64,000 nt of DNA from contig JBAOIA010000011.1 of NCBI GenBank assembly GCA_037045145.1, forward strand, positions 1,178,001 to 1,242,000, in the 5' to 3' direction. Origin of the DNA: Bacteroidia bacterium (GTDB taxonomy: Bacteria > Bacteroidota > Bacteroidia > AKYH767-A > OLB10). Shown here piece by piece: positions 18,609 through 26,675 of this stretch. The number at the start of each line of letters is the position of its first letter. The first letter of the stretch is position 1. The notes beneath the pieces were generated by a model. The model was not told the DNA's origin. It did not search any database and worked only from the letters and a program-made list of their open reading frames with translations. The position numbers were made by a program, and so were the translations under genes.

Positions 18609-21173
18609 ATGGAAGCAAAATTTAGCCCCAGAGTAAAAGATGTGATAACCTATAGTAGAGAAGAAGCACTACGATTAAGTCATGATTATATTGGCACAGA
18701 GCATTTGTTGCTGGGCCTTATCCGTGAAGGCGAAGGCATGGCAATAAAGTTTTTAAAGTCGCTCAATGTAAATCTGGTAGAACTGCGAAAGTCGGTTGAG
18801 AACGCTGTTAAAGGAAGTGTTAATAATGTTAGCAACCTTAATAATATTCCACTTACAAAGCAGGCAGAAAAAGCTTTAAAAATAACTTATCTTGAAGCTA
18901 AGATTTTTAAAAGTGATATTATAGGCACGGAACATTTGTTGCTTTCAATTCTGAAAGACGAAGACAATATTGCAACACAAATACTAAATCAGTACGGCAT
19001 AAACTATGAGATTATGCGTGAGGAGTTGGAAACCTTCAAATCTAATTTCAAATCAGAGGCACCACAGTCGCCATCTGACGATCCTTATAGCAAGGATGAT
19101 GATGAAGGTCCGGGGTTGGGTAGTGGTTCAACAGCAAAAAAATCCGGTGATGCCAAATCAAAAACTCCGGTGCTCGACAACTTTGGTCGCGATTTGACCA
19201 AGGCTGCCGAAGAAGGAAAGTTAGATCCTATTGTTGGTCGCAGCAAAGAGATAGAAAGAGTTTCGCAAATTCTGTCACGCAGAAAGAAAAATAATCCAAT
19301 CCTCATCGGTGAGCCTGGTGTAGGAAAATCTGCTATTGCCGAAGGCCTTGCTTTACGCATTATTCAACGCAAAGTTTCCAGAGTGCTTTTCAATAAAAGA
19401 ATTGTTACACTTGATTTAGCTTCATTAGTTGCCGGAACAAAATATCGCGGACAGTTTGAAGAGCGTATGAAAGCAGTGATGAATGAACTGGAAAAATCAC
19501 CAGATGTAATTTTGTTTATTGACGAAATTCATACCATCATTGGTGCAGGTGGTGCCAGTGGTTCGTTAGATGCTTCCAACATGTTTAAGCCTGCATTGGC
19601 CCGTGGCGAGATTCAATGTATCGGAGCTACCACATTAGACGAGTACAGACAGTACATCGAAAAAGATGGTGCCTTAGACAGACGTTTTCAGAAGGTAATT
19701 ATTGACCCTACCTCTGTTGACGAAACAGTAGAAATTCTCAACAATATTAAAGACCGTTATGAGGAGCATCATCATGTGAATTATACTCCTGAGGCATTGA
19801 AAGCCTGTGTAACGCTTACCAACCGCTATATAACCGATCGCTTTTTGCCGGATAAAGCAATAGATGCTCTGGACGAAGCAGGTTCACGCGTGCACCTTTC
19901 AAACATTCATGTTCCTGCCAATATTATTGACCTTGAAGGAAAAATTTCAGAGATAAAATCAGAGAAAAACAGGGTTGTTCGCAGCCAGAAATATGAAGAG
20001 GCAGCACGCCTTCGCGATTCCGAAAAACAATTGATTGACCAGCTTGAAGCAGCTAAAAAACAATGGGAAGAAGAAACAAAAAATCAACGATATGCCGTAA
20101 CGGATGAAGATGTTGCAGAAGTGGTTTCTATGATGAGTGGCATTCCATTGCAACGTGTGGCACAGGCAGAAACAGCACGATTGATTAATATGCCTGAAGA
20201 ACTGAAAGGCAAAGTGATTGGTCAGGATGATGCCATTAAAAAAGTTGTTCGTGCTATTCAGCGTAACCGTGCAGGTCTGAAAGACCCTAACAAACCAATA
20301 GGCTCATTTATTTTCTTAGGTCCAACAGGTGTGGGCAAAACAGAACTGGCCAAAGTGCTTGCTACGTACTTGTTCGATACGGAAGATGCATTGATTCGTA
20401 TAGATATGAGTGAATACATGGAAAAATTTGCTGTATCGCGACTCATTGGAGCACCTCCCGGCTATGTGGGGTACGAAGAAGGTGGACAGCTTACCGAGAA
20501 AGTAAGACGCAAACCATATTCCGTAGTGCTGCTGGACGAAATTGAGAAAGCACATCCAGATGTATTCAATTTGTTGTTGCAGACACTTGATGATGGTCAG
20601 CTGACAGACTCTTTAGGACGCAAAGTGGATTTTAAAAACACCATCATCATCATGACAAGTAACATTGGTTCACGTCAGTTGAAAGATTTTGGAACGGGAG
20701 TAGGCTTTGCTACAGGTGCTAAAAATGCACAGATGGACGAACATGCCAGAGGTGTTATAGAAAATGCATTAAAGAAAGCATTTGCCCCTGAATTCCTCAA
20801 TCGTATTGATGATGTGGTAATATTTAATTCGCTCAGCAAGGAAGATATTATCAAGATTATTGATATTGAATTGGAAAAATTATATTCGCGCATTGCAGGC
20901 TTGGGTTATAAGCTTAAACTTAATGATGAGGCTAAAGATTTTATTGCAGATAAAGGTAATGATGTAAATTATGGAGCACGTCCGCTTAAGCGTGCTATTC
21001 AGAAATATGTTGAAGATATGCTTGCAGAAGAAATCATCAAAGCCGAGTTGCAGGAAGGTGATAATATAGAAGTGGTTTTTGATAAAGAAACACATCTGCT
21101 CAAAGCCAATATTACCAAGTCATCACCGCCACCACCAAAATCGAGGAAGAAGAAAGAAGAAAATAATTCTTAA
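18609..21173 (+). CDS. clpC: Clp protease ATP-binding subunit ClpC
   Basis: AAA+ unfoldase that feeds substrates to ClpP. The 854-residue protein shows the double Clp N-domain repeat (residues 1-145), a first AAA module with Walker A GEPGVGKSA (near residue 234) and Walker B ILFIDEIHT, the UVR motif YEEAARLRDSEKQ in the middle insertion (near 460), and a second AAA module with GPTGVGKTE (near 570) and VVLLDEIEKAHPD. The UVR motif and the short middle domain mark it as ClpC rather than ClpB; ClpA lacks UVR. The C-terminus is a Pro/Lys-rich tail. It is monocistronic, with a strong terminator right after the stop. Confidence 0.96.
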   Translation: MEAKFSPRVKDVITYSREEALRLSHDYIGTEHLLLGLIREGEGMAIKFLKSLNVNLVELRKSVENAVKGSVNNVSNLNNIPLTKQAEKALKITYLEAKIFKSDIIGTEHLLLSILKDEDNIATQILNQYGINYEIMREELETFKSNFKSEAPQSPSDDPYSKDDDEGPGLGSGSTAKKSGDAKSKTPVLDNFGRDLTKAAEEGKLDPIVGRSKEIERVSQILSRRKKNNPILIGEPGVGKSAIAEGLALRIIQRKVSRVLFNKRIVTLDLASLVAGTKYRGQFEERMKAVMNELEKSPDVILFIDEIHTIIGAGGASGSLDASNMFKPALARGEIQCIGATTLDEYRQYIEKDGALDRRFQKVIIDPTSVDETVEILNNIKDRYEEHHHVNYTPEALKACVTLTNRYITDRFLPDKAIDALDEAGSRVHLSNIHVPANIIDLEGKISEIKSEKNRVVRSQKYEEAARLRDSEKQLIDQLEAAKKQWEEETKNQRYAVTDEDVAEVVSMMSGIPLQRVAQAETARLINMPEELKGKVIGQDDAIKKVVRAIQRNRAGLKDPNKPIGSFIFLGPTGVGKTELAKVLATYLFDTEDALIRIDMSEYMEKFAVSRLIGAPPGYVGYEEGGQLTEKVRRKPYSVVLLDEIEKAHPDVFNLLLQTLDDGQLTDSLGRKVDFKNTIIIMTSNIGSRQLKDFGTGVGFATGAKNAQMDEHARGVIENALKKAFAPEFLNRIDDVVIFNSLSKEDIIKIIDIELEKLYSRIAGLGYKLKLNDEAKDFIADKGNDVNYGARPLKRAIQKYVEDMLAEEIIKAELQEGDNIEVVFDKETHLLKANITKSSPPPPKSRKKKEENNS

Positions 21174-21213
21174 AAACAAAGAGCCGCTGTTTTTTCAGCG
21201 GCTCTTTGTTTTT
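21174..21213 (+). terminator. rho-independent terminator of clpC
   Basis: GAGCCGCTG (21181-21189) and CAGCGGCTC (21196-21204) form a perfect 9-bp stem with a T6 loop, extended by AAACAAA/TTTGTTT and followed by a T-run. Confidence 0.95.
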
Positions 21214-21396
21214 GTACTTGTACACACATCTATTTCTTGCATACACTATGATTAACTACCCAAGCCCTTGGTTTTGTAAATCCATTAATCTTGGTGTTTT
21301 AAGTAGTACATTGCCTGTCCACAGATGAGTGACGGTTTGAGGTACGCGCTAAAGTTTGTTCAAGGCAATTATTGTTAGCTACTTTTTTGTCATTAC

Positions 21397-21912
21397 TTAA
21401 TTTATAGCACGAAGCTCTTTTAATTTCCATCTTCCTTTTTCTTTTATCCATACATCCGCCCAAAACCAGAAGTAGGTTTGCGGCTTGCCAAACTCGTCTG
21501 TTTCTTTTACCACATTACCGTAAGTAAGCACACCCATGTTGTCGTAAAATTGAAGCACCACATTTTCATATTGCACATCGGTGATAGTCCATTTGCCATT
21601 AATGCGGTCGTGAATGTATTCCTGCCGGTTTAATAATGTTCCTTCACCCTGGTATAAAAATTCTATTGAGAGACAACTGTCAAATAAAGCAGCACTGTGC
21701 TGTTGCATTGCAAGAGGCAAAATAACTTTTGCATGAATCAATGCCAGTGCTTCGGCACTGTCTTTTAAAAAATTATTGGTGATAAGTGTAACCGAATCAA
21801 TCCTTGTAGTGGGTGTGTTTAAATTTGTTTTGAGATTCACCTGCTTGTATTCGCTTTGTGCGAAAGAGGAAAGAATGCTTAATAAAAGAAATGCTGTCAA
21901 TAGATCTTTCAT
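21397..21912 (-). CDS. exported DUF4440/SnoaL-like protein
   Basis: A 171-residue protein with a short signal peptide (MKDLLTAFLLLSILSSFAQ) and then a fold that looks like DUF4440 in the NTF2/SnoaL-like superfamily: ALALIHAKVILPLAMQQHSA, LLNRQEYIHDRINGKWTITD, then FWFWADVWIKEKGRWKLKEL as the closing strands. Family members include steroid-isomerase-like folds and many uncharacterised exported proteins; no catalytic residues can be assigned. It is an isolated gene between clpC and the restriction-modification locus, facing clpC tail-to-tail. Confidence 0.7.
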   Translation of the reverse strand: MKDLLTAFLLLSILSSFAQSEYKQVNLKTNLNTPTTRIDSVTLITNNFLKDSAEALALIHAKVILPLAMQQHSAALFDSCLSIEFLYQGEGTLLNRQEYIHDRINGKWTITDVQYENVVLQFYDNMGVLTYGNVVKETDEFGKPQTYFWFWADVWIKEKGRWKLKELRAIN

Positions 21913-22166
21913 TACTTGTTAAGTTTGATTACGCACAAAAGTAAAACTCGTTAGCATTCCGAAAGTTGGAATTTCGCACTGCCGCCATTATTTCGCATAA
22001 CCGCTGTTATAGCCAGTGGTTCTTGCCCTCTGTCCTTGTAAACCATTGTCAGTATTGAGTTTCTGTGTCATTGAGTGTTGGGTTGTGCGGTTGGGTATTT
22101 TTTTGTTTTGAAACTGTCTTTACACCCAACTCCCCCCTAAAAGCCTTCTGGCTCAGACTGCCTTAC
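21913..22166. other. non-coding region at the downstream edge of the restriction locus, with duplicated hsdS tail
   Basis: No intact gene. Bases 22129-22165, read on the minus strand, encode GSLSQKAFRGEL, a second, diverged copy of the hsdS C-terminal motif found at 22225-22262. The stretch 21955-22030 looks like dispersed non-coding repeat sequence (it contains ATAACCGCTGTTATAGCC), a type I believe is frequent around Bacteroidota accessory loci. Confidence 0.5.
22129..22165 (-). pseudogene. remnant of an hsdS 3' end
   Basis: Minus-strand translation gives GSLSQKAFRGEL followed by GVKTVSK. This is nearly the same peptide as the true hsdS tail 60 bases upstream (GSLSQKAFRGELTSK), but the DNA differs at about a quarter of positions, so it is a remnant of another hsdS allele rather than a recent tandem copy. 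Confidence 0.65.
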
Positions 22167-22212
22167 ATTGTCTGAATCAGAATTTACAGAATTTATGGAT
22201 TAGCAGAATTTT
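22167..22212. repeat. dispersed repeat, copy 1 (at hsdS 3' end)
   Basis: Starts ATTGTCTGAATCAGAATTTA. Of 44 alignable bases about 35 match copy 2 inside hsdM (25360-25410). It supplies the last codons of the present hsdS frame (QNSANP). Confidence 0.75.
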
Positions 22213-23399
22213 GCTTTGAGGTTAATTCCCCTCTAAACGCTTTTTGGCTTAAACTGCCATACAAACTCTCTAACTCTTGCAAGCTTTGTTGGTATTGGGT
22301 TTTGAGGGCTTCTGTTTTTTCTACGATTTGGGCAAATTGGGTTTGGAGTGCGATGGGTGGAACAGGAATTTTTAAACTCCCAAGAATCTGCTGATTAATA
22401 TTCTGAATGTTTGCTCCTCTACCATTTTGCAACATTGATTTTTTAAACACTGAAACTCTAAACAAGTGTGAGAGATAGATTGAAGTGATTTGTGTTTTTT
22501 CAATTCTGTATCTAATGCAGAAACCGCTATAAGTTACCTTATCTTTTTTAGGGAAAACTACAAGGCATCTTCCTACTAATTCTCTATTGCCATTTGAACC
22601 ACAAAAACTAAATCGTCCGTCTTGTAAATAATATTCATCGCTTGGTGCTGATGATAAATTCAAAATTGGTAATGAATCAATGTACTGTGAGTTTTGATAA
22701 ATCTTTAAAGCCCCACAAAACACCTAAACAACGAATATTCTAAGTAATCAAACCGATTCATTTCGTGATATACCTTTAGTCCATTTTTTAAAGAACCATA
22801 ATTCTTAAAAGAATCAATTTCCCATCCCTTCTCATTCCTCACAGGGTCTCCAAACATCTCCAAAAACGTGCTTTTCAAAAATTCATCCAGCAGGCGGATG
22901 CTTTCTTTGCGTTGGGCTATCAGGTTTTCGGCTTTGGAAAGAATGGTGGCAATGTGGAGTTGGGCGTGGACACTGGGAATTACAGGAATTTCAAAATCAT
23001 CTAAAGTCATTTAACTGCTTATGTGCGAATTGTTGCAGAACCGTATTGCTTATTCCTAAATATTGATCCACTGAGATTGCAAGAATATTCCAATAAACAT
23101 AATGTTGAGTATAACTCAGGTTGAAATTTTGAACTACATAAGGCAATTGATAGGCTTCAAATTATCCCGATTGTCAAAGAAAACTTCGTTCCAGCATTCG
23201 CACCATCCCAAGCTATGAGAATATCATCTTCTTTTGCAAATACACCCGTTTTATCAGTTGGTGAATTTAAACGGGTTGGTATCTTACGCAAATCACAATT
23301 AGCAAAACTCGTATGAATTCCCACCAGGTTTCAACAAAGGTTCACATCATACTTTCCAGTTTTAACTTTAGCGATATTTTTGAGTTTTTCAAATTTCAT
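22193..23399 (-). pseudogene. hsdS: type I restriction specificity subunit, decayed
   Basis: The DNA-recognition subunit of a type I restriction-modification system, about 400 codons from ATG 23399 (MKFEKLKNIAKVKTGKYDVN). The first target-recognition domain is recognisable (RLNSPTDKTGVFAKEDDILI, then AWDGANAGT), followed by the central conserved region (QLHIATILSKAENLIAQRK, FLEMFGDPVRNEKGW), the second recognition domain (SNGNRELVGRCLVV) and the C-terminal coil (LESLYGSLSQKAFRGEL). Five lesions are visible: in-frame TGA at 23331-23333 and 23157-23159, a one-base loss near 23035, TAA at 23011-23013 and another one-base loss near 22715-22790. The open pieces 22705-23010 and 22193-22723 are fragments, not genes. 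An intact specificity subunit cannot be made. Confidence 0.88.
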
Positions 23400-23407
23400 T
23401 ACATCAA

Positions 23408-23428
23408 CTATTTTAATTTTTTTAATCC
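23408..23428. repeat. putative target-site duplication, left copy
   Basis: Matches 24154-24174 at 17 of 21 bases. On the minus strand this copy still contains the reading GLKKLK-stop, the likely original end of hsdM, 8 bases before the hsdS ATG. Confidence 0.55.
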
Positions 23429-23432
23429 TTTT

Positions 23433-23632
23433 TATTAGTTTACTCTGTGTTCTTTGCGAATAACTCTGCGTTCTTTGCGGTAAAAAATCCAACCGCAGAG
23501 TTCGCAAAGATTCGCAAAAGTTCTCTGCATTCTTTGCGGTTAAACAGGCAAAACAATTAACCGCAGAGGTCGCAAAGAAAAGCCACAAAGTTTCGCAAAG
23601 AATGAAAAACCGCAAAGTATCGCTAAGTTTAT
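23433..23632. repeat. left hairpin-repeat block of the cassette
   Basis: Contains at least two inverted-repeat hairpins: one around 23464-23512 and one around 23523-23579 (TTCTTTGCGGTTAA pairing with TTAACCGCAGAG and CGCAAAGAA), all made of CT(T/C)TGCG units and their complements. Confidence 0.8.
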
Positions 23633-24006
23633 ATTCCATTTGCTACTCGTTTTATTCCTTGCTTCAGCAATGCCACATTGAAATTTATCAGCAGGCCAAG
23701 TTTATAGTTTCCCAGCTTGAGATAAGTTAGTGTTTGTGCCAGATGCACATCATTTAGAGCATCTACGCTTTTTATTTCAATCACTACTTTGTTCTCAACC
23801 AACAAATCTATTCTATAACCACAATCGAGTTTTACTTCTTCAAACACCAATGGCATTGGTTTTTCTTTTTCCACTTTCAAACCCACTTTAACCAGAATGT
23901 AAAACAAACATTCTTTATAGGCACTCTCCAGCAAGCCGGGACCCAAAGCCGTATGAACCTTAATTGCTGCTCCAATTATTTTATTTGAGATTTCGTTTTC
24001 TGTCAT
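23629..24006 (-). CDS. GxxExxY family protein (PD-(D/E)XK nuclease-like)
   Basis: A 125-residue protein with the defining GPGLLESAY motif (residues 22-30) and a core that fits the PD-(D/E)XK fold: YRIDLLVENKVVIEIKSVD supplies Asp and Glu-x-Lys, followed by AQTLTYLKLGNYKLGLLINF. This matches the GxxExxY family, small proteins common and often multicopy in Bacteroidota, whose function is not established. The gene is complete and its frame is undamaged while the neighbouring hsdM and hsdS are broken, which suggests it is retained for its own sake. It sits inside the hairpin-repeat cassette. Confidence 0.85.
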   Translation of the reverse strand: MTENEISNKIIGAAIKVHTALGPGLLESAYKECLFYILVKVGLKVEKEKPMPLVFEEVKLDCGYRIDLLVENKVVIEIKSVDALNDVHLAQTLTYLKLGNYKLGLLINFNVALLKQGIKRVANGI

Positions 24007-24020
24007 ACTTAATTTTTAAT

Positions 24021-24153
24021 ACTTTGAGTTCTTTGCGAAAATCTTTGTGCTCTTTGCGGTTAGAATCCCACCGCAGAGGTCGCTAAAAATTGCGCAAAGT
24101 TTCCAAAGGCCCTTTGTGTTCTTTGCGGTTTACTCTGTGTACTTTGCGGTTAA
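24021..24153. repeat. right hairpin-repeat block of the cassette
   Basis: CTTTGCGGTT at 24052-24061 pairs with ACCGCAGAG at 24070-24078, and further CTTTGCG units follow up to 24149. The block provides the last residues (TAKYTE) and the stop codon of the present hsdM frame. Confidence 0.8.
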
Positions 24154-24174
24154 CCTTTTTAATTCCTTTAATCC
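24154..24174. repeat. putative target-site duplication, right copy
   Basis: Encodes GLKELKR at the end of hsdM on the minus strand; 17 of 21 bases match 23408-23428. AT-richness weakens the case. Confidence 0.55.
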
Positions 24175-25359
24175 ATTTTGAATATCCGCTTCAATGCTTT
24201 CCAATTTCCCGAAAATCACATTCGGTTTTTCATAGCTTACTTCTTCATATACTTCTTCTTTATAGGTGCTCAGGTTCAGGTCGTAGTTGTTTTCTACAAT
24301 TTCCTTTTTCGGCACCATAAAGTATTTCAACTTTCTGTCGCTGTCTTTTTTGGCATCTCTTGCTTTGTAGCGTTGCACAATGTCGGGCAAATCGCTTTCG
24401 GCAATTTTATTTCGCTTATCGTCTAAGGTATAGCCGTCTGCCTGCATATCGTAAAACCAAACATTATTGGTTTCGCCACCTTTGGTAAAAATTAAAATGG
24501 CAGTACTCACTCCGGCATAAGGTTTAAATGCTCCGCTGGGCACGGCAATCACGGCTTTCAGTTCTGCTTTTTCAATAATCATTTTCCGCAGGGCTTCAAA
24601 AGCTTTGCCACTGTTTTGTATCACACCGCTGGGCACAATCACGGCAGCCGTTCCGCCCATTTTCAGCATATTAAAAATGCGTTCTACAAAAAGCAGTTCG
24701 GTTTTGGTGGTGGGCAGTTTCAGCCCTTCGTTAATATCGCCTTTGTCAATATTTCCTGTAAAGGGCGGGTTCGCCATTATCACATCAAACTGGCTGTCTT
24801 CATTGTAACTTTTACTCAGCGTGTCTTTGTAGTCAATTTTGGGTTCGTCAATACCGTGCATCATCAGGTTCATCAAACCCAATCGCACCATAGTAGTGTC
24901 AATGTCGTAACCCACAAAGCTGTTATCTAAAATGCTTTTTACTTTTTGGGTAAGCACGGCACTAATGGCAGCACGTTCAAAACCATCTTCATCTTTTTGC
25001 AACTTGTCAGGGTCTTTCTTTCTCACCAAATCGGTAAGAATGTATTGATAAGCACCCAACAAAAAACCTCCTGTTCCACAAGCAGGGTCGGCAATCCGTT
25101 GTCCCAATTGCGGAGCAACCAATTCAGCCATCAGTTTAATAATGTGACGGGGAGTACGAAACTGTCCGTTTTTACCTGCCGTGGCAATTTCGCTCAATAG
25201 CATTTCATACACATCACCTTGTATATCCTGAAAAGATTGTCCGCCTTCGGTGGCATCTTTTTCTATTTCTTTAAAAATATCTTCTACAATGTTGATGGCC
25301 GAAACCAGCAAACTGGCTTTGGGCATAATAAACACAGCGTTTGCCATGTGGCGGGTAAA

Positions 25360-25410
25360 ATTGTCTGAATCCCCCAGAATTTGCAGGATTAGAGGATTTA
25401 CTGAATTCTT
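25360..25410. repeat. dispersed repeat, copy 2 (inside hsdM)
   Basis: Starts ATTGTCTGAATCCCCCAGAA. Same family as 22167-22212 but with four extra C; this expansion creates the hsdM frameshift. Confidence 0.75.
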
Positions 25411-25735
25411 TAACGAATGGAAACACTTTCATTTGCACATGCATCAGCATTTCGTCTGCAGGCTTGTGTTTAAACACACTCCAACGCAATTCGCTTTTGT
25501 CAATGCTTTCATTGCTGCCCGGTATTTGAAATTTTCCTGCAAAGCGGGAAACGTATTTTTCGCCTGTCCATTCGGCATCCCGTTCCCGTTTGGCTTCCAA
25601 ATCGTCCAACCGTTTCATAAAAATGAGGTAGGTAATCTGCTCAATGGCGGTTAAAGGGTTGGCAATACCACCTTCCCAAAAGTTTTGCCAGAGGCTGGCT
25701 ATAAGCGATTTTAATTGTGCGTTGTTTTGTAACAT

Positions 25736-26593
25736 TTACTTCTTTTTGTTTTTCAGTTTTTTCTTGTCATCCTCATTCAATTGCAAAGCTGTTTTGGCAT
25801 TTAGAGAAGTTACTACATTTTTACCTGTTTTAGCTTCCAGTTCCTTGCGAGCAACCTTTGCTACATTACCACCTTGCTTTGCCACTTTTTTGCTTTCTTC
25901 AAAATCTTTCGGATTAGTTGCGGCAGAGATATCTTTGGTAGATGCTTCGGCAAGCATATTAAGGATGAGTTCTGTATTGGTCATGTTATCCCTTAGGTTT
26001 TCCTTTTTCAGTCCTTTCAGGATTTTATATTCTTTGGTGGTTTTATCACTCCATGCTTTGGTAATAATATCGGTAAGCGTAGCAAACTGAACGCCTTCTT
26101 TCAAGCCTCTCTTTTTCCATTCGTCTGTCAGCTCTTTTCTGATTTCAATACTTTTCAGTCTCTGATTAATCCAATTTTCGGAGTAGCCGAGATTCATGTA
26201 TTGTTCCAATGCCCGGTCAATACTCAGTTCAGGGTCTTGCATTTCATCCAATCGTTCCGATGCTACCTGTGCCAACCAGAGTTTAAAAGGTTCTGCCTTG
26301 GGTGAGGGAATAGATTGAATTAGACGAAAAAGCTGTTCGGTATCAGCTACATCGGTAAGGTAGAATTTGCCATCAGCCGATTGCATTTTCAGTTGACTAC
26401 AATTTGTAGTCAACTGACTTCCTTCCGCTTTTAACCTTGTTTTTAACACGCTCCAGTACTTTCTGGGATTGGGGCTGTCTGTTAAAACAGCAATTACATC
26501 AGCAATAGAGAAATACCATTTTTCATGTTCTCCGTCCCAAAGGGTTCTAACTTTCTTTTCCTCAAATACTCTTATTTCGTTCTGTTTCTCCAT
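25736..26593 (-). CDS. Bro-N domain protein embedded in the restriction operon
   Basis: A 285-residue protein whose first 110 residues look like a Bro-N/antirepressor DNA-binding domain (VRTLWDGEHEKWYFSIADVI, then NPRKYWSVLKTRL and KFYLTDVADTEQLFRLIQSI). The rest is helical with conserved AQVASERLDEMQDPELSIDR and ENWINQRLKSIEIRKELTDE, and ends in a Lys-rich tail. Bro-N proteins are known from phages as antirepressors, but this longer form commonly occurs in type I restriction loci of Bacteroidota (recollection, not a search). The stop abuts the hsdM start directly, so it is translated with hsdM. A regulatory or host-protection role is inference. The frame is intact. Confidence 0.75.
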   Translation of the reverse strand: MEKQNEIRVFEEKKVRTLWDGEHEKWYFSIADVIAVLTDSPNPRKYWSVLKTRLKAEGSQLTTNCSQLKMQSADGKFYLTDVADTEQLFRLIQSIPSPKAEPFKLWLAQVASERLDEMQDPELSIDRALEQYMNLGYSENWINQRLKSIEIRKELTDEWKKRGLKEGVQFATLTDIITKAWSDKTTKEYKILKGLKKENLRDNMTNTELILNMLAEASTKDISAATNPKDFEESKKVAKQGGNVAKVARKELEAKTGKNVVTSLNAKTALQLNEDDKKKLKNKKK

Positions 26594-26612
26594 GTTTTTC
26601 TATTTCATTTTC

Positions 26613-26675
26613 AAGCCGTGACAATCGATCACGGTTTCAATTATATTTTCAGTTGTCCGCTTTTATAGGACAACT
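26613..26675 (-). other. two hairpins between hsdR and the Bro-N gene
   Basis: CCGTGA/TCACGG at 26616-26634 and AGTTGTCC/GGACAACT at 26651-26675, the latter reaching the hsdR stop codon. Neither is followed by a long T-run, so they look like RNA-processing or stability elements rather than terminators. Confidence 0.5.

Larger units (their letters stand above)
23429..24153. mobile_element. GxxExxY cassette inserted between hsdM and hsdS
   Basis: A unit of about 725 bases. Both ends carry a near-identical 20-base direct repeat (TTTACTCTGTGTTCTTTGCG at 23439-23458; one mismatch at 24129-24148). Inside are blocks of short hairpin units built on CTTTGCGGT/ACCGCAGAG on each side of a single GxxExxY gene. 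It is flanked by 21-base imperfect duplications (23408-23428 and 24154-24174). No transposase is present, so mobilisation would be in trans or by an unknown route; calling it mobile is inference. Confidence 0.6.
24130..25735 (-). pseudogene. hsdM: type I restriction-modification DNA methyltransferase, single frameshift
   Basis: N6-adenine methyltransferase subunit, about 534 codons if repaired. The N-terminal part (25735 to about 25360) has LIASLWQNFWEGGIANPLTA and ITYLIFMKRLDDLEAKR, as in HsdM. The C-terminal part holds the SAM motif ADPACGTGGF and the catalytic NPPF (VIMANPPFTG). The two frames join across a five-base run at 25371-25375 (C5 on plus, G5 on minus) inside a dispersed repeat: removing one base gives a continuous frame through the repeat (SNPANSGDSDNFTRHMANAV). 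The C-terminus now ends inside the GxxExxY cassette. As sequenced it is non-functional unless the frameshift is reversible or a sequencing error. Confidence 0.88.

Noticed and set aside
21980..22025. Integron attC site at ATAACCGCTGTTATAGCC
   Set aside because: The core does not fit the GTTRRRY / RYYYAAC boxes exactly, and no integrase or cassette array is seen.
22705..23010. Short frame starting at ATG 23010 as an independent gene
   Set aside because: It is the central conserved region of hsdS; the ATG is an internal codon after the TAA at 23011-23013.
23331..23639. 102-codon minus-strand frame across the repeat block
   Set aside because: Most of it translates hairpin repeats; only its last 22 codons, from ATG 23399, are the true N-terminus of hsdS.
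23433..24153. CRISPR array in the repeat blocks of the cassette
   Set aside because: The units are short, alternately inverted and unevenly spaced, without unique spacers; no cas gene is present.
25736..26593. Prophage remnant because of the Bro-N domain
   Set aside because: No other phage gene is nearby and the gene is tightly embedded in an RM operon.
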